Assembly: GCF_023617305.1 (NCBI RefSeq) | Contig: NZ_CP081485.1 | Span: 1,478,501 to 1,542,500 of the forward strand | Reading direction: 5' to 3' | Length of the DNA stretch: 64,000 nucleotides | From: Methanobrevibacter sp. TLL-48-HuF1 | GTDB taxonomy: Archaea > Methanobacteriota > Methanobacteria > Methanobacteriales > Methanobacteriaceae | Shown: piece after piece, positions 51,034 through 60,710 of the stretch | Layout: every line of letters starts with the position of its first letter | Position numbering within the stretch: the stretch's first letter is position 1 | The notes under the pieces: model-generated | The model's database searches: none | What the model saw: the letters and a program-made list of their open reading frames with translations, nothing else | Told to the model about the DNA's origin: nothing | Position numbers and translations under genes: made by a program

Positions 51034-51771
51034 CTACCTGTTTTGGTATTTTAAAGCTTCTTTTAAATCGATTTTATCTTTGTAAAGTGCAGAACCAATT
51101 ACAATACCTTCAACACCACTTTCATTTAATTGTTTAACATCGGAAATGCTGGTTATTCCTCCGGAATAAACAATCGGCAAGTCAACAGAGTTTTTAAGCT
51201 TAATAACCGGCTCAGTATAAAATCCTCCTAATAAACCTTCAACATCAACATTGGTAAAAAGAATACTTCCTGCTCCATGTTCTTTAAATTCATTTGAAAG
51301 TTCTGCTGGACTTTTATCAATCTTTTCCTGCCATCCTTTAATTACAACTCTGTTGTCTTTACTGTCAAGTGAAATCATTATTCGCTCTGATCCGTATTCA
51401 TCTGACAGCTGGGTTATGGTTTCAGGATGTTCAATTCCCATGGTTCCGATAATTAATCTTTCTATGTCTAAATCGAGAAGTCTTTTGGCATAATCAATGC
51501 TTCTTATACCTCCGCCTAATTGTATAGGTACACTAACTTCCTTTAATATTTTTTTAATTACATCGAGGCTGGTTTTCCCATCAATTGTTCCGTCCAAATC
51601 AATAATATGTAAATTTTTAGCTCCCAAATCTTCCCAGTGTTTTGCAACATTTTCAGGATTTTCAATAGCTATCATTTCACTTCCAGGCTGTCCCTGGACT
51701 AGCTGTACACATTTGCCATTTTTAATATCAACTGCCGGCATTATTAACATTTCATCTTTTTTAAATGACAT
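51034..51771 (-). CDS. hisA: Phosphoribosylformimino-5-aminoimidazole carboxamide ribotide isomerase
   Basis: A 245-residue HisA, a TIM barrel catalysing the Amadori step in histidine synthesis. It starts [21 protein letters not shown] (catalytic Asp), with [17 protein letters not shown] and [12 protein letters not shown] phosphate loops. It is the first gene of a hisA-ribL-argC unit. The ATG follows tggagt. Confidence 0.96.
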   Translation of the reverse strand: MSFKKDEMLIMPAVDIKNGKCVQLVQGQPGSEMIAIENPENVAKHWEDLGAKNLHIIDLDGTIDGKTSLDVIKKILKEVSVPIQLGGGIRSIDYAKRLLDLDIERLIIGTMGIEHPETITQLSDEYGSERIMISLDSKDNRVVIKGWQEKIDKSPAELSNEFKEHGAGSILFTNVDVEGLLGGFYTEPVIKLKNSVDLPIVYSGGITSISDVKQLNESGVEGIVIGSALYKDKIDLKEALKYQNR

Positions 51772-51910
51772 TTATAACTCCATTACTAAATTTTTTGGTT
51801 TATAATATTTTTATAATTAATATGGTTTAATAGTTACTGTTAAATGCAAATCTTTTTTGGAAAAAATATATATAATATTGCCAATAATAAATTTAGGTAT
51901 GACTAAATAT

Positions 51911-51936
51911 TTATATAATATTTTTATATAATATTT
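51911..51936 (+). promoter_or_regulatory. 13-base tandem repeat in the ABC transporter promoter
   Basis: ttatataatattt occurs twice head to tail, at 51911-51923 and 51924-51936. Each copy resembles a TATA element. The downstream copy is 30-42 bases before the start codon, placing initiation near 51955. The duplication may give two promoters or a paired operator. Confidence 0.45.
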
Positions 51937-51965
51937 TAATTAATATTATTATTAAGTGATTTAAT

Positions 51966-52670
51966 ATGAGTGATATTGTAAAATTTGAAAATGTGGTCAA
52001 GGAGTATAAATCCGGAGAGCATATTTTAACAGCTATTGATCATATCGATTTTACTATTGAAGAAGGTGAATTTGTTGTTATTTTAGGTCCTTCAGGAGCT
52101 GGAAAATCAACTCTTTTAAACCTTTTAGGAGGTTTAGACACTGTCACCAGTGGTAAAATTATTGTAGATGGAAACAATATTGAAAGCTTCAATGATAATC
52201 AGCTAACTAAGTACCGAGCTAAAAACGTTGGTTTCATATTTCAATTTTATAACTTAATTCCCAATCTGACCGCTCTTGAAAATGTTGAACTTATGAAGGA
52301 TATTGTAGATGTTGATATTAATGGAATGAAAGTTCTGGCATCTGTCGGATTGGACAGGCATGCTAATCAGTTTCCTTCACAGTTGTCAGGTGGAGAACAA
52401 CAAAGAGTTTCAATAGCTAGGGCTGTTGCTAAAAAACCGTCTATGCTTTTATGTGATGAACCAACAGGTGCACTGGATTCTAAAACAGGTGTTTCTATTT
52501 TATCCTTGCTTCAAAATATGAGTGTTAATGATAATACAACAGTAATTATTGTTACACATAATGCAATCCTTGCTGAAGCTGCTGATAAAGTTATGAGAAT
52601 TAAAAACGGTCAGATTGAAAGTATAACTATTAATGAGAATCCTAAAAAGATAACTGATTTAGAATGGTGA
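51966..52670 (+). CDS. ABC transporter ATP-binding protein (MacB/LolD type)
   Basis: A 234-residue ATPase with Walker [10 protein letters not shown], the family-typical [17 protein letters not shown], signature LSGGEQQR and Walker [12 protein letters not shown]. This subgroup partners with FtsX-like permeases. The permease gene follows after four bases, so they form one transporter. The SD aagtgattt precedes the ATG. Confidence 0.95.
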   Translation: MSDIVKFENVVKEYKSGEHILTAIDHIDFTIEEGEFVVILGPSGAGKSTLLNLLGGLDTVTSGKIIVDGNNIESFNDNQLTKYRAKNVGFIFQFYNLIPNLTALENVELMKDIVDVDINGMKVLASVGLDRHANQFPSQLSGGEQQRVSIARAVAKKPSMLLCDEPTGALDSKTGVSILSLLQNMSVNDNTTVIIVTHNAILAEAADKVMRIKNGQIESITINENPKKITDLEW

Positions 52671-52674
52671 GTTT

Positions 52675-54942
52675 ATGTTAGCTAAAAAGATGTTTAGAGA
52701 CATTATGAATCATAAAACTCAATTCATTTCAATCTTTTTAATGGCTTTTTTAGGAGTATTTGTATTTGCAGGAATTGGTGGGGAATACACAGGATTTGAA
52801 GAAAGTGCTAATAATTTTTATGATGCTACTAATTTAGCTGACGGGTGGATTTATAGTGCTCATTTAGATGATAATACTGTAGATAAAGTTAACAATATAA
52901 GTGAAACTACATCTAGTGAAAGGCAGCTGGTTATTGATTCAGTAGCTGATTTTGATAATGATCCGGATGTGACACTGCACTTTTTAGAAAAGAACGATAT
53001 TTCTAAATTTTATTTAGTTGAAGGAGAAGATGTTGATATTGATGATGCAAATGGTGTATGGTTAGATAAACGTTTTGCCGATGCTAAACATTTAAGTGTC
53101 GGAGATAATATTTCATTTTCATGTCATGGTATGACTCTTGAAAAGGAAATTAAAGGTATAGGTTATTCTCCAGAGTATGTTTACACATCTTCAGAAAATT
53201 CCATACTTCCTGATTTCAATAAATCAGGATATGCATATTTATCTTACAAGGCATTTCCAACAAATATTCAGTATAATGTATTGTTAGTTGATTTTAATGG
53301 AAGCGGAGATGATTATGCTAAGGATTTGGATTCAGCTATCGGTGAAAATTACACCTCTTTTGTAAAACAGGAAAACCATCCAAGTGTCTCTCAGTTTAAT
53401 GAAGAAATGGATCAGCATAAGATGATGGGAGATATTTTCCCTGTAATGTTTATATTAATAGCTGTTCTAACTCTTTTAACCACAATGACAAGAATAATTA
53501 ATCACCAAAGAACTCAAATCGGAGTTTTAAAGGCATTAGGGTTTAAAGATAGAACAATCATGTTGCATTACATTTCTTACGGTTTCTGGCTGGTTCTTGC
53601 AGGAAGTATAGCCGGGCTGATAATCGGACCGATGACGATTCCATGGCTGTTTTTAGGTTCTATGAGTACATTTTATACTTTACCTGAATGGCACTTTGGA
53701 TATAGTATTAGCTTTGTAGTTGTTGCAGCTGTCATGGTTTTAGTTTCATTGATTGCATCATATTGGGCAACAAGATCCATTTCAAAAGAAAATCCTGCTA
53801 ATTCGATTAGACCAAAATCTCCAAAGGTTTCAGTTTCCGGATTTTTAGAAAGATCAAAAATATGGAAAAAATTCGGTTTCAATTCCCGTTGGAACTATAG
53901 AGATGCAAAAAGAAATAAAACAAGAGCATTAATGACAATTGTAGGTGTTGCAGGATGTACTGCATTGCTTATATCTGCATTTGGAATGAATGATGGGATG
54001 AATGATTTAAGAGACTGGGAATATGAAGACATTAATCATTTTTCATCTAAATTAATAATTGGTAATGAAACTTCTGTTACTCAGGTAGACAACATTGCTG
54101 ATGAAGTCAATGGTGAAAAATTAATGGAAGGGGGAATTGAACTTGAGGCCAACGGCGTTAAAAAATCAGGAACGCTGCTGGTTTTAAATGAGTCAAATCT
54201 GGTAACTCCTACTGGTGATGATAGACAGCCAATAAGTATTCCTGAAGATGGTGTTTCAATTTCTGTTAAAATGGCTCAATTACTTGATGTGGAAAAAGGA
54301 GATACAATTAAATGGCACATTGCCGGAAGTGATAAATGGGTAACAACTAAGATAGCTTCTGTTCATGCAGACCCAATATCCCAAGGTTTAGTTATGACTC
54401 CGAATTATTTGGAGGATTTGGGATTAAATTATACACCAACAAGTATTGTAACTCATGAAAATGTTACTAAGGAATATGATGGTATTAATGCGGTAAACAG
54501 TATGGATACATTGGTTTCTGCATGGGATGATATGACTCAGTCTATGATGATGATGGTATCTATTTTAATATTCTTTGCAGCAGTATTGGCTGTTGTAGTG
54601 CTGTATAACCTGGGTTTGTTATCATTTACAGAAATTGAAAGGGAAATAGCTACTTTAAAAGTTATCGGATTTAAAACAGCTAATTTAAGAAAGCTGCTGT
54701 TAACTCAGAATTTATGGTTTACAGCTGTCGGATTCATATTTGGTGTTCCTTTAGGTTATTACTTGATGAAACTGATGATGGATTCTGCAGGAGCATCATT
54801 TTACTATCCAATAAGATTAACTGTCGGAAATATTCTAATAAGTTTTGCAATAACATTTTCTTTATCTATATTAGTTAATTTAATGTTTTCAGGTAAAATC
54901 AGAAAACTGAACATGGTTGAAGCTCTAAAAGATGTTGAATAA
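52675..54942 (+). CDS. FtsX-like ABC transporter permease
   Basis: A 755-residue permease. An N-terminal helix (~17-35) is followed by an extracytoplasmic domain of ~220 residues, then an FtsX domain with three helices (~252-365). A second extracytoplasmic domain and a final FtsX domain (~625-755, EIEREIATLKVIGFKTANLR) complete it. The duplicated FtsX layout is typical of MacB-type mechanotransmission or lipid/protein-export ABC systems. The substrate is unknown. It starts four bases after the ATPase gene with SD ggtgag, and ends in a terminator. Confidence 0.92.
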   Translation: MLAKKMFRDIMNHKTQFISIFLMAFLGVFVFAGIGGEYTGFEESANNFYDATNLADGWIYSAHLDDNTVDKVNNISETTSSERQLVIDSVADFDNDPDVTLHFLEKNDISKFYLVEGEDVDIDDANGVWLDKRFADAKHLSVGDNISFSCHGMTLEKEIKGIGYSPEYVYTSSENSILPDFNKSGYAYLSYKAFPTNIQYNVLLVDFNGSGDDYAKDLDSAIGENYTSFVKQENHPSVSQFNEEMDQHKMMGDIFPVMFILIAVLTLLTTMTRIINHQRTQIGVLKALGFKDRTIMLHYISYGFWLVLAGSIAGLIIGPMTIPWLFLGSMSTFYTLPEWHFGYSISFVVVAAVMVLVSLIASYWATRSISKENPANSIRPKSPKVSVSGFLERSKIWKKFGFNSRWNYRDAKRNKTRALMTIVGVAGCTALLISAFGMNDGMNDLRDWEYEDINHFSSKLIIGNETSVTQVDNIADEVNGEKLMEGGIELEANGVKKSGTLLVLNESNLVTPTGDDRQPISIPEDGVSISVKMAQLLDVEKGDTIKWHIAGSDKWVTTKIASVHADPISQGLVMTPNYLEDLGLNYTPTSIVTHENVTKEYDGINAVNSMDTLVSAWDDMTQSMMMMVSILIFFAAVLAVVVLYNLGLLSFTEIEREIATLKVIGFKTANLRKLLLTQNLWFTAVGFIFGVPLGYYLMKLMMDSAGASFYYPIRLTVGNILISFAITFSLSILVNLMFSGKIRKLNMVEALKDVE

Positions 54943-54966
54943 AGGGATATTTCCCTTTTTTTATTC
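54941..54966 (+). terminator. Terminator hairpin after the ABC permease
   Basis: aaaggga (54941-54947) pairs with tccctt t (54952-54958), loop tatt, followed by tttattcttt. The stem starts in the stop codon. Confidence 0.65.
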
Positions 54967-55092
54967 TTTAGAGTCTTTTACACTAAATTTTATTTTCCTA
55001 TTTATTTGTACTTAAATAGCTTATTAATTATTTTTTATTTTAATTATTGATTCTATAGAAATCTATTTTATGAAATCATCAGATTAAAAGTT

Positions 55093-55161
55093 AAGTAAGT
55101 GATTAAACTTCATTTACTTACTTTTTTTTATTTTTCGAGCCGAAAAGTCAATGTTGCGGCT
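55093..55161 (+). ncRNA. Two hairpins between the ABC permease and truA, possible small RNA
   Basis: agtaagt (55094-55100) and acttact (55115-55121) flank a short loop and are followed by nine T, like a terminator. It lies 150 bases after the permease's own terminator. Immediately after comes a GC-rich hairpin, agccg (55138-55142) / cggct (55157-55161), unusual in this AT-rich gap. A short transcript could end at the first hairpin. No known RNA family was recognised. Confidence 0.25.
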
Positions 55162-55211
55162 GTCCTTTAAAAGAAATATATTTTAATTAATTATACAATA
55201 ATATAATAATC

Positions 55212-56078
55212 ATGAAAAGAACAGCTTTAAAAATTGGCTATATAGGATCTAATTTTCATGGTTTTCAAAGACAACCTGATTTAAGAACTGTTGAAGAAGA
55301 GCTGATTTACCATTTACGTAAACTTGATTATATTGATGATTTAAAAAAGTCCAGATTCAGAATAGCTGGAAGAACAGATGCAGGAGTTCACAGTTTAGGT
55401 AATGTAATCAGTTTCCAGTCTGAAAATGAAGTTAGGGTTAATGAAATCAACAATAGCTTACCTGATGATATTCAGATATTGGCTAAAGCTCCGGTTCGCT
55501 TTGGTTTCAAACCGAGATATGCTGAAATGAGGCAATATCGTTATATATTGTTTAGGCAGGATTTGGATTTAGATAAATTAAATGAAGTAGCTGAAATTTT
55601 TAAGGGAACTCATAATTTCACTAATTTTACTAAAAGATTTCAAAAAACAACAACCAGAACTATTGAAGATATTAAAATCAGCAATGGAATTCTTAATGAC
55701 TATCATAAAAAGGAATTTCCAAATTTACATGATACAATTTCTCCAGTTTTTGTAGATATTTATGGAGAGAGCTTTTTGTGGAATATGGTTCGTAAAATGA
55801 TGAGGGTTTTTGTAGATGCAGCTATTGGAAAAATGTCTTTAGAAAAAGTTGAAGAATTGTTAAATCCTGGTGAAAATGACCCTAGAGCCAATATTAAAGT
55901 TTTGGATCCGGATTATCTGATTTTAATGGATATTAAATATGATGGGGTTAAATTTGTTTATGATGATTATGCCTGTGAACGCTTTAAAAGAAATTTAGTT
56001 GATTCATTAGGCGATTTGCAAAGAAAATATGCTATAAGGGAATCCCTGATAAAAAGTTTGGATGATCTGAACGGATAA
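55212..56078 (+). CDS. truA: tRNA pseudouridine synthase A
   Basis: A 288-residue TruA, which modifies U38-40 of the anticodon stem. It has the N-terminal KIGYIGSNFHGFQRQP and the catalytic Asp in IAGRTDAGVHSLGNV (near residue 56), and SFLWNMVRKMMR near residue 192. Length is as in other archaea. It is a single-gene unit, followed by a hairpin at 56161. Confidence 0.95.
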   Translation: MKRTALKIGYIGSNFHGFQRQPDLRTVEEELIYHLRKLDYIDDLKKSRFRIAGRTDAGVHSLGNVISFQSENEVRVNEINNSLPDDIQILAKAPVRFGFKPRYAEMRQYRYILFRQDLDLDKLNEVAEIFKGTHNFTNFTKRFQKTTTRTIEDIKISNGILNDYHKKEFPNLHDTISPVFVDIYGESFLWNMVRKMMRVFVDAAIGKMSLEKVEELLNPGENDPRANIKVLDPDYLILMDIKYDGVKFVYDDYACERFKRNLVDSLGDLQRKYAIRESLIKSLDDLNG

Positions 56079-56160
56079 ACTAAAAAACAGGTAATTTTTA
56101 TTGTTACTTGAGTTTATTATGAAAAAATTCTGCATTAAAAATAAGTTTTGATAAAAAAGA

Positions 56161-56197
56161 AGAATTCGGGAAATAAGATGTCCCAAATTCTATTTTT
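56161..56197 (+). terminator. Terminator hairpin between truA and the small gene
   Basis: agaattcggga (56161-56171) and tcccaaattct (56181-56191) pair with one mismatch, followed by attttt. It overlaps the stop of the convergent small gene. Confidence 0.6.
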
Positions 56198-56438
56198 CCA
56201 TTTCAAATGAAAATCTGTATTCTTGGTTTACAAGAACCATGTCTTTGATTTTAGCATTCAAAATCCCTGAAATTTTGTATAAATCTTCCATGGTAACTAA
56301 ATTACCTTCATTTATACTTAAAAAGAAGGTTACAATATCATCTGTAATAAGATAATTTAAATTGTAGTCTTCGTCTTTGTGATATTTTTTTAATATATCA
56401 TATATTTTTTCTTCAATTTCTTTATCAAGGTCGGTCAT
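56190..56438 (-). CDS. Small acidic protein of unknown function
   Basis: An ORF of about 82 residues (MTDLDKEIEEKIYDILKKY...). The SD ggggtgat precedes the ATG at 56438, the best start. An in-frame GTG at 56447 is inside the SD. Predicted secondary structure alternates helices and strands, and no family was recognised. It converges on truA and diverges from wecB. The good SD and composition support a real gene. Confidence 0.6.
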   Translation of the reverse strand: MTDLDKEIEEKIYDILKKYHKDEDYNLNYLITDDIVTFFLSINEGNLVTMEDLYKISGILNAKIKDMVLVNQEYRFSFEMEK

Positions 56439-56533
56439 AATAATCACCCCAATGTGTATTAGTAGAAGTTTATACTATTTAAATAACCAACATTTATTAT
56501 TCATGATTAACTAATTTTATATAGGTCGATAAA

Positions 56534-57856
56534 ATGAAAATAGCTATTATACTCGGAACCAGGCCGGAAATTATTAAAATGGCTCCAATTATTGATGAAA
56601 TTGAAAAGCGAGGTATAACTTCCTGTCTTATTCATACTGGCCAACATTATGATAAAGAAATGTCGGATAATTTCTTTAAAGACTTGGAAATCAAATCTCC
56701 AGATTATAATATTCACGTTGGTTCTGGTTCCCATGGAAAACAAACTGGTTTGATGATGCAGGGTATCGAAGAAGTTTTGCTTGATGAAAAACCGGATATA
56801 GTTCTTGTTCAGGGAGATACAAATGCAGTTCTTGCAGGAGCACTGGTGGCTTCTAAATTACATATTGCTGTTGGACATGTTGAAGCGGGACTCAGATCAT
56901 TTGATATTACGATGCCTGAAGAATTAAATAGGATGGCTGCAGATGCCTGTTCTTTGATGTATTTTATTCCGACTGAAGAATCTGCAATTAACCTTTTGGC
57001 TGAAGGAATTTCAAGAAAAAAACTTTTTATTACAGGAAATACTGTAGTTGATGCCTGTTTCAGGCATTTGGAAATAGCAAACAAAGCGGGAATTCAGGAA
57101 GAGTCTTTAGCTAACTTGGACATTGAAAATATGGATAATATTTTAACTTTGACTATGCATAGGGCAGAAAATGTTGATGATAAGGAAAGGTTAATAAATA
57201 TTATTTCCGCTTTAAAAGAACTGAAAGACATGAATATTATTTTTCCGATTCATCCAAGAACTAAAAAGACTTTGGAGAACTTTAATTTATTTGATGAATT
57301 AAATGAATTGGACAATGTCCATATTATTAAACCGTTGGGATATTTGGACTTTTTAATTTTAACTTCACATTCTACTTTAATTTTAACAGATTCCGGAGGT
57401 CTTCAGGAAGAAGCAATTACTTTGGATGTTCCTGTTTTAACTTTAAGGTATAATACTGAAAGGCCTGAAACAGTCAGTGCAGGGGGAAATATTTTGGTGG
57501 GAGCTAATAAAAATAATATTTTAGAAAACGCTGAAAAGATTCTCAATGATGAAGAATTTGCAAATAAAATGAAAAATGCTAAAAATCCTTATGGAAAAGG
57601 GGATGCAGCTATTAAAACTATTGATGCAATCGAAGAAGCATATAATAATTGTTTATTGGATATTAAAGCCCCTGAAAATATAATGTCATCATTTGACCGT
57701 AAAATGATAAAAATTAATGAAGATGTTTCTGTTAAGGAATTTGAAGAAAATGAAAATGCATTAGTGCATATGGTTTTTGATGGTGAAAAAATGATTTTCC
57801 CATTGAACAATTTAAATTTAAAAGGTATGATGATTACTTATGATGTCTATCAATGA
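56534..57856 (+). CDS. wecB: UDP-N-acetylglucosamine 2-epimerase, with C-terminal extension
   Basis: A 440-residue WecB-type non-hydrolysing epimerase that makes UDP-ManNAc for surface glycans. It has [15 protein letters not shown] at the start, THRAENVD-like [11 protein letters not shown] near 214, and [11 protein letters not shown] near 287. The usual length is ~370. The last ~70 residues (from about [10 protein letters not shown]) are an addition with no recognised motif. The 3' end overlaps mfnD by 17 bases in another frame. Confidence 0.93.
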   Translation: MKIAIILGTRPEIIKMAPIIDEIEKRGITSCLIHTGQHYDKEMSDNFFKDLEIKSPDYNIHVGSGSHGKQTGLMMQGIEEVLLDEKPDIVLVQGDTNAVLAGALVASKLHIAVGHVEAGLRSFDITMPEELNRMAADACSLMYFIPTEESAINLLAEGISRKKLFITGNTVVDACFRHLEIANKAGIQEESLANLDIENMDNILTLTMHRAENVDDKERLINIISALKELKDMNIIFPIHPRTKKTLENFNLFDELNELDNVHIIKPLGYLDFLILTSHSTLILTDSGGLQEEAITLDVPVLTLRYNTERPETVSAGGNILVGANKNNILENAEKILNDEEFANKMKNAKNPYGKGDAAIKTIDAIEEAYNNCLLDIKAPENIMSSFDRKMIKINEDVSVKEFEENENALVHMVFDGEKMIFPLNNLNLKGMMITYDVYQ

Positions 57857-58937
57857 TGATTCAATTTTACTGTTCGAATATTTTACAGCTTCCGGTGAAA
57901 AAGATAAATGTATTATTTCAGAAGCGGAAGCTTTAATATTTTCACTTTTGGATGATTTAAAAGATTATGATGTAACAGTTGTTCTTAATGAATCTTACAA
58001 GGAGATTATGGGGGATTATGACAACGTTACACCAATATTTATTAATGAAGATATAATTTCCTGGCTTGAAAAAAATGCAGCTAGTTTTAAAAAAGCTATT
58101 TTCATAGCTGCAGAAAATAATAATAGCCTATACAATATTACAAAAATTTTAGAAGAGAATAATGTAAAAATTTATAATTCATCTTCTGAAGCATGTTACA
58201 ATTCCTCTGACAAATTTGTTTCTTATGAATTGTTATACAATATTGTTCCACAGCCTAGAACTTTTAAATTAAAAATAGACAAAGTGGGATATTGGAAAAG
58301 AGCATTGGAAAACCTTTATAAAAAATGGCATGCTGAAAAACCATTGGATGATTTAAAACTTATAATCAAACCTCTTGTTGGTGTGGATTGTGAAAATATT
58401 AAAATAATAAACGGCATTGATGATTTGGATTATAGTTTGGAAAAAATATTTCTTCCAGGTTCCAGAGTAATAGTTCAGGAATTTATCGAAGGAACTGATA
58501 TTAGTGTTAGTTTGCTTTGTGACGGCAGTACAGCTATTCCAATAAGTTTAAATAAACAGATTATAGATTTAACTGCTGATAAGGGAACTTATTTAGGGGG
58601 ACAAATCCCATTTGAAAGCAAATTTAAAGATTTGGCTTTTAAAACAGCCATTAAAGCAGTTGAATCAATTGATGGTTTAAAAGGATTTGTTGGTGTGGAT
58701 TTGGTAATCAGTAATGATGAAAAAGACATCGAGGATGTTTATGTTCTTGAAATTAATTCCAGATTCACCACTCCTTACGCAGGTCTTAAAAAAATAGCTA
58801 ATATTAATATTGGTTCATCTATCATTGATTTGATTGATAAAAATGTAGATATTAAAGATTTAAATGAAAAAATAGATTTAAATGGAAAAATTGAATTTAA
58901 AAAATCAGGGGATAATTTAGTAATTAGGAGTATTTAA
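57840..58937 (+). CDS. mfnD: Tyramine-L-glutamate ligase (methanofuran biosynthesis)
   Basis: A 365-residue ATP-grasp enzyme. It has an ATP-grasp core with [36 protein letters not shown] and the metal-binding [12 protein letters not shown] near residue 303. The sequence pattern is that of MfnD, which adds the first glutamate to tyramine in methanofuran synthesis. It is followed after two bases by mfnF, a gene of the same pathway. The start overlaps the end of wecB by 17 bases. The ATG at 57840 or the next one at 57843 are both possible. Confidence 0.85.
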   Translation: MMSINDDSILLFEYFTASGEKDKCIISEAEALIFSLLDDLKDYDVTVVLNESYKEIMGDYDNVTPIFINEDIISWLEKNAASFKKAIFIAAENNNSLYNITKILEENNVKIYNSSSEACYNSSDKFVSYELLYNIVPQPRTFKLKIDKVGYWKRALENLYKKWHAEKPLDDLKLIIKPLVGVDCENIKIINGIDDLDYSLEKIFLPGSRVIVQEFIEGTDISVSLLCDGSTAIPISLNKQIIDLTADKGTYLGGQIPFESKFKDLAFKTAIKAVESIDGLKGFVGVDLVISNDEKDIEDVYVLEINSRFTTPYAGLKKIANINIGSSIIDLIDKNVDIKDLNEKIDLNGKIEFKKSGDNLVIRSI

Positions 58938-58939
58938 GA

Positions 58940-59962
58940 ATGAAAGTAGCAGGTTTTGATATTGGCGGTGCAAACACTGACTTGGCAGTTGTTGATTTTG
59001 AAAATAATGAAGTAAAAAATATTGAAGTGGATTTTGCTTATCTTCCGATGTGGAGCAATAATGAAGCATTACCTAAAGTTTTAACTGAATTGATTGAAAA
59101 TATTTGTCCGATTGATGAAATTGATGCTGTAGGAATATCTATGACTGCAGAATTGGTGGATGCATATGATACAAAAAAAGACGGAGTTTTAGATGTTGTT
59201 AAAAAATGTGAGGAAACTTTTGAGTGTCCGACAGCTTATGTTGGAATTGATGGGATGTTATCAAAAGAAGAAATTGAAAAAACTCCTTTAAAGGCAGCAG
59301 CTGCTAACTGGATAGCTACTGCCCAAATAGCTACATTAATAAGTGATAATTGTATTTTCATAGATACTGGAAGTACAACAACTGATATTATTCCAATTAA
59401 AGACGGAAAAGAATGTGCAATTGGAAGATCCGATTTTGAAAGACTGGCTACCGGCGAACTGGTATATACAGGAACATTAAGAACCAATTTGGCCAGCTTC
59501 TTGGATAAGGTTCAGTTACATGGAAAAGAATACAGGGTAGCTTCCGAGCTATTTGCACAAACTGCAGATGTTTACACTGTTTTGGATTTAATAACTTTGG
59601 ATGATTATGTTTGTGATACTTTTGATGGTGAAAACAAATCTAAAAAAAGTTGCATGAAAAGAATAGCCAGAGTATTGTGTGCTGATTTGGATTCATTAAG
59701 TGAAGAGGATGTTGTTGAATTAGCCAAATTCACCCATCAAAAGCAGGTTGAACAAATTGCAGATGCTTTAAAACAGGTATCTGAAACTCAAAATTTGGAT
59801 TTGATTGTAACTACTGGTCTTGGAAAAGATATTTTAGATAAAAAAGCTGCAGAATTCTTAGGTCTTGAAGTTAAATCTATGGATACCATTTTAACTGATG
59901 AAGAATGTGTTGTTGCACCGGCAGTTGGTACTGCAGTGATGATGAACAGATTTTTAAATTAA
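58940..59962 (+). CDS. mfnF: Methanofuran biosynthesis protein MfnF (hydantoinase/oxoprolinase-like, TIGR03123)
   Basis: A 340-residue protein of the ASKHA-type hydantoinase/oxoprolinase group, with N-terminal FDIGGANTDLAVVD and FIDTGSTTTDIIPI near residue 138. This family was known as an H4MPT-linked C1 protein. It is assigned to MfnF, which joins the furan and tyramine-glutamate parts of methanofuran. Adjacency to mfnD supports that. The SD ttaggag precedes the ATG. Mutual order of wecB-mfnD-mfnF points to one operon. Confidence 0.82.
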   Translation: MKVAGFDIGGANTDLAVVDFENNEVKNIEVDFAYLPMWSNNEALPKVLTELIENICPIDEIDAVGISMTAELVDAYDTKKDGVLDVVKKCEETFECPTAYVGIDGMLSKEEIEKTPLKAAAANWIATAQIATLISDNCIFIDTGSTTTDIIPIKDGKECAIGRSDFERLATGELVYTGTLRTNLASFLDKVQLHGKEYRVASELFAQTADVYTVLDLITLDDYVCDTFDGENKSKKSCMKRIARVLCADLDSLSEEDVVELAKFTHQKQVEQIADALKQVSETQNLDLIVTTGLGKDILDKKAAEFLGLEVKSMDTILTDEECVVAPAVGTAVMMNRFLN

Positions 59963-59982
59963 AAAAAGTTTAAATGTGTGGT

Positions 59983-60549
59983 TTAATACCATACATCTTT
60001 TATTCCTATTAAGTAAGCTCCGGTATTGGCCACTAAATGTATAATCAATGTTAATACAATAGCTATTGCAACAAATGTTATGGAAAAGCTCACCATTACT
60101 GAACTGAATATTAAAGCAACAATAAGAAAATCAATCTGGTCTAAAATTGGGGCAGGTTTTCCCTGTCCAATTCCCACTCTTCTTTTTAAAAAACTTCCTA
60201 CTGCATCCCCAACCATTGCACCGAATCCAAGTAAAAATCCTACTATTATTCCTTCTACTAAATTTGTACAGATTGGAGTATAAATAAATTCTCCGAAGTT
60301 TTCAAGTATCATTGGCCCAAGCAATCCCTGAATTGCTCCTATAAGGGTTCCCATAATTGTTCCGCCGATTAATCCTTTCCATGTAACTCCGTTACCTATC
60401 CATCGGTTGCCATTTTTGTCTGTTTTTTTGAAATCTAAAGGAAGACCTCCTCCAAAGACTAATGCAGAACCGTTTGATACATAAGCAGGTAATATAAAGT
60501 ATAGGATAGTAATACAAGCCATTATAAAAATTTGGGTATTATCAACCAT
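59983..60549 (-). CDS. carS: CDP-archaeol synthase
   Basis: A 188-residue integral membrane protein with about five helices. Conserved polar loops are SALVFGGGLPLDF near residue 28, NGVTWKG near 53 and the cytidyltransferase-like GDAVGSFLKRRVGIGQGKPAP near 114. It activates digeranylgeranylglyceryl phosphate with CTP for archaeal polar lipids. It converges on mfnF and diverges from the radical SAM gene. The SD gaggaa precedes the ATG. Confidence 0.93.
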   Translation of the reverse strand: MVDNTQIFIMACITILYFILPAYVSNGSALVFGGGLPLDFKKTDKNGNRWIGNGVTWKGLIGGTIMGTLIGAIQGLLGPMILENFGEFIYTPICTNLVEGIIVGFLLGFGAMVGDAVGSFLKRRVGIGQGKPAPILDQIDFLIVALIFSSVMVSFSITFVAIAIVLTLIIHLVANTGAYLIGIKDVWY

Positions 60550-60710
60550 GTATGTTCCTCATTTTTTTATTAAGTTTTATCTTTGTATGTGTTATCTTTT
60601 ATATTTAATGTTAAAACATTAATTAACTTTAAATATTAAATTGAGTTAATATATTTATATTATGTAATGAATGGTTAATAGTTTATTAATTATTAGCAAA
60701 GGGTGATTTT

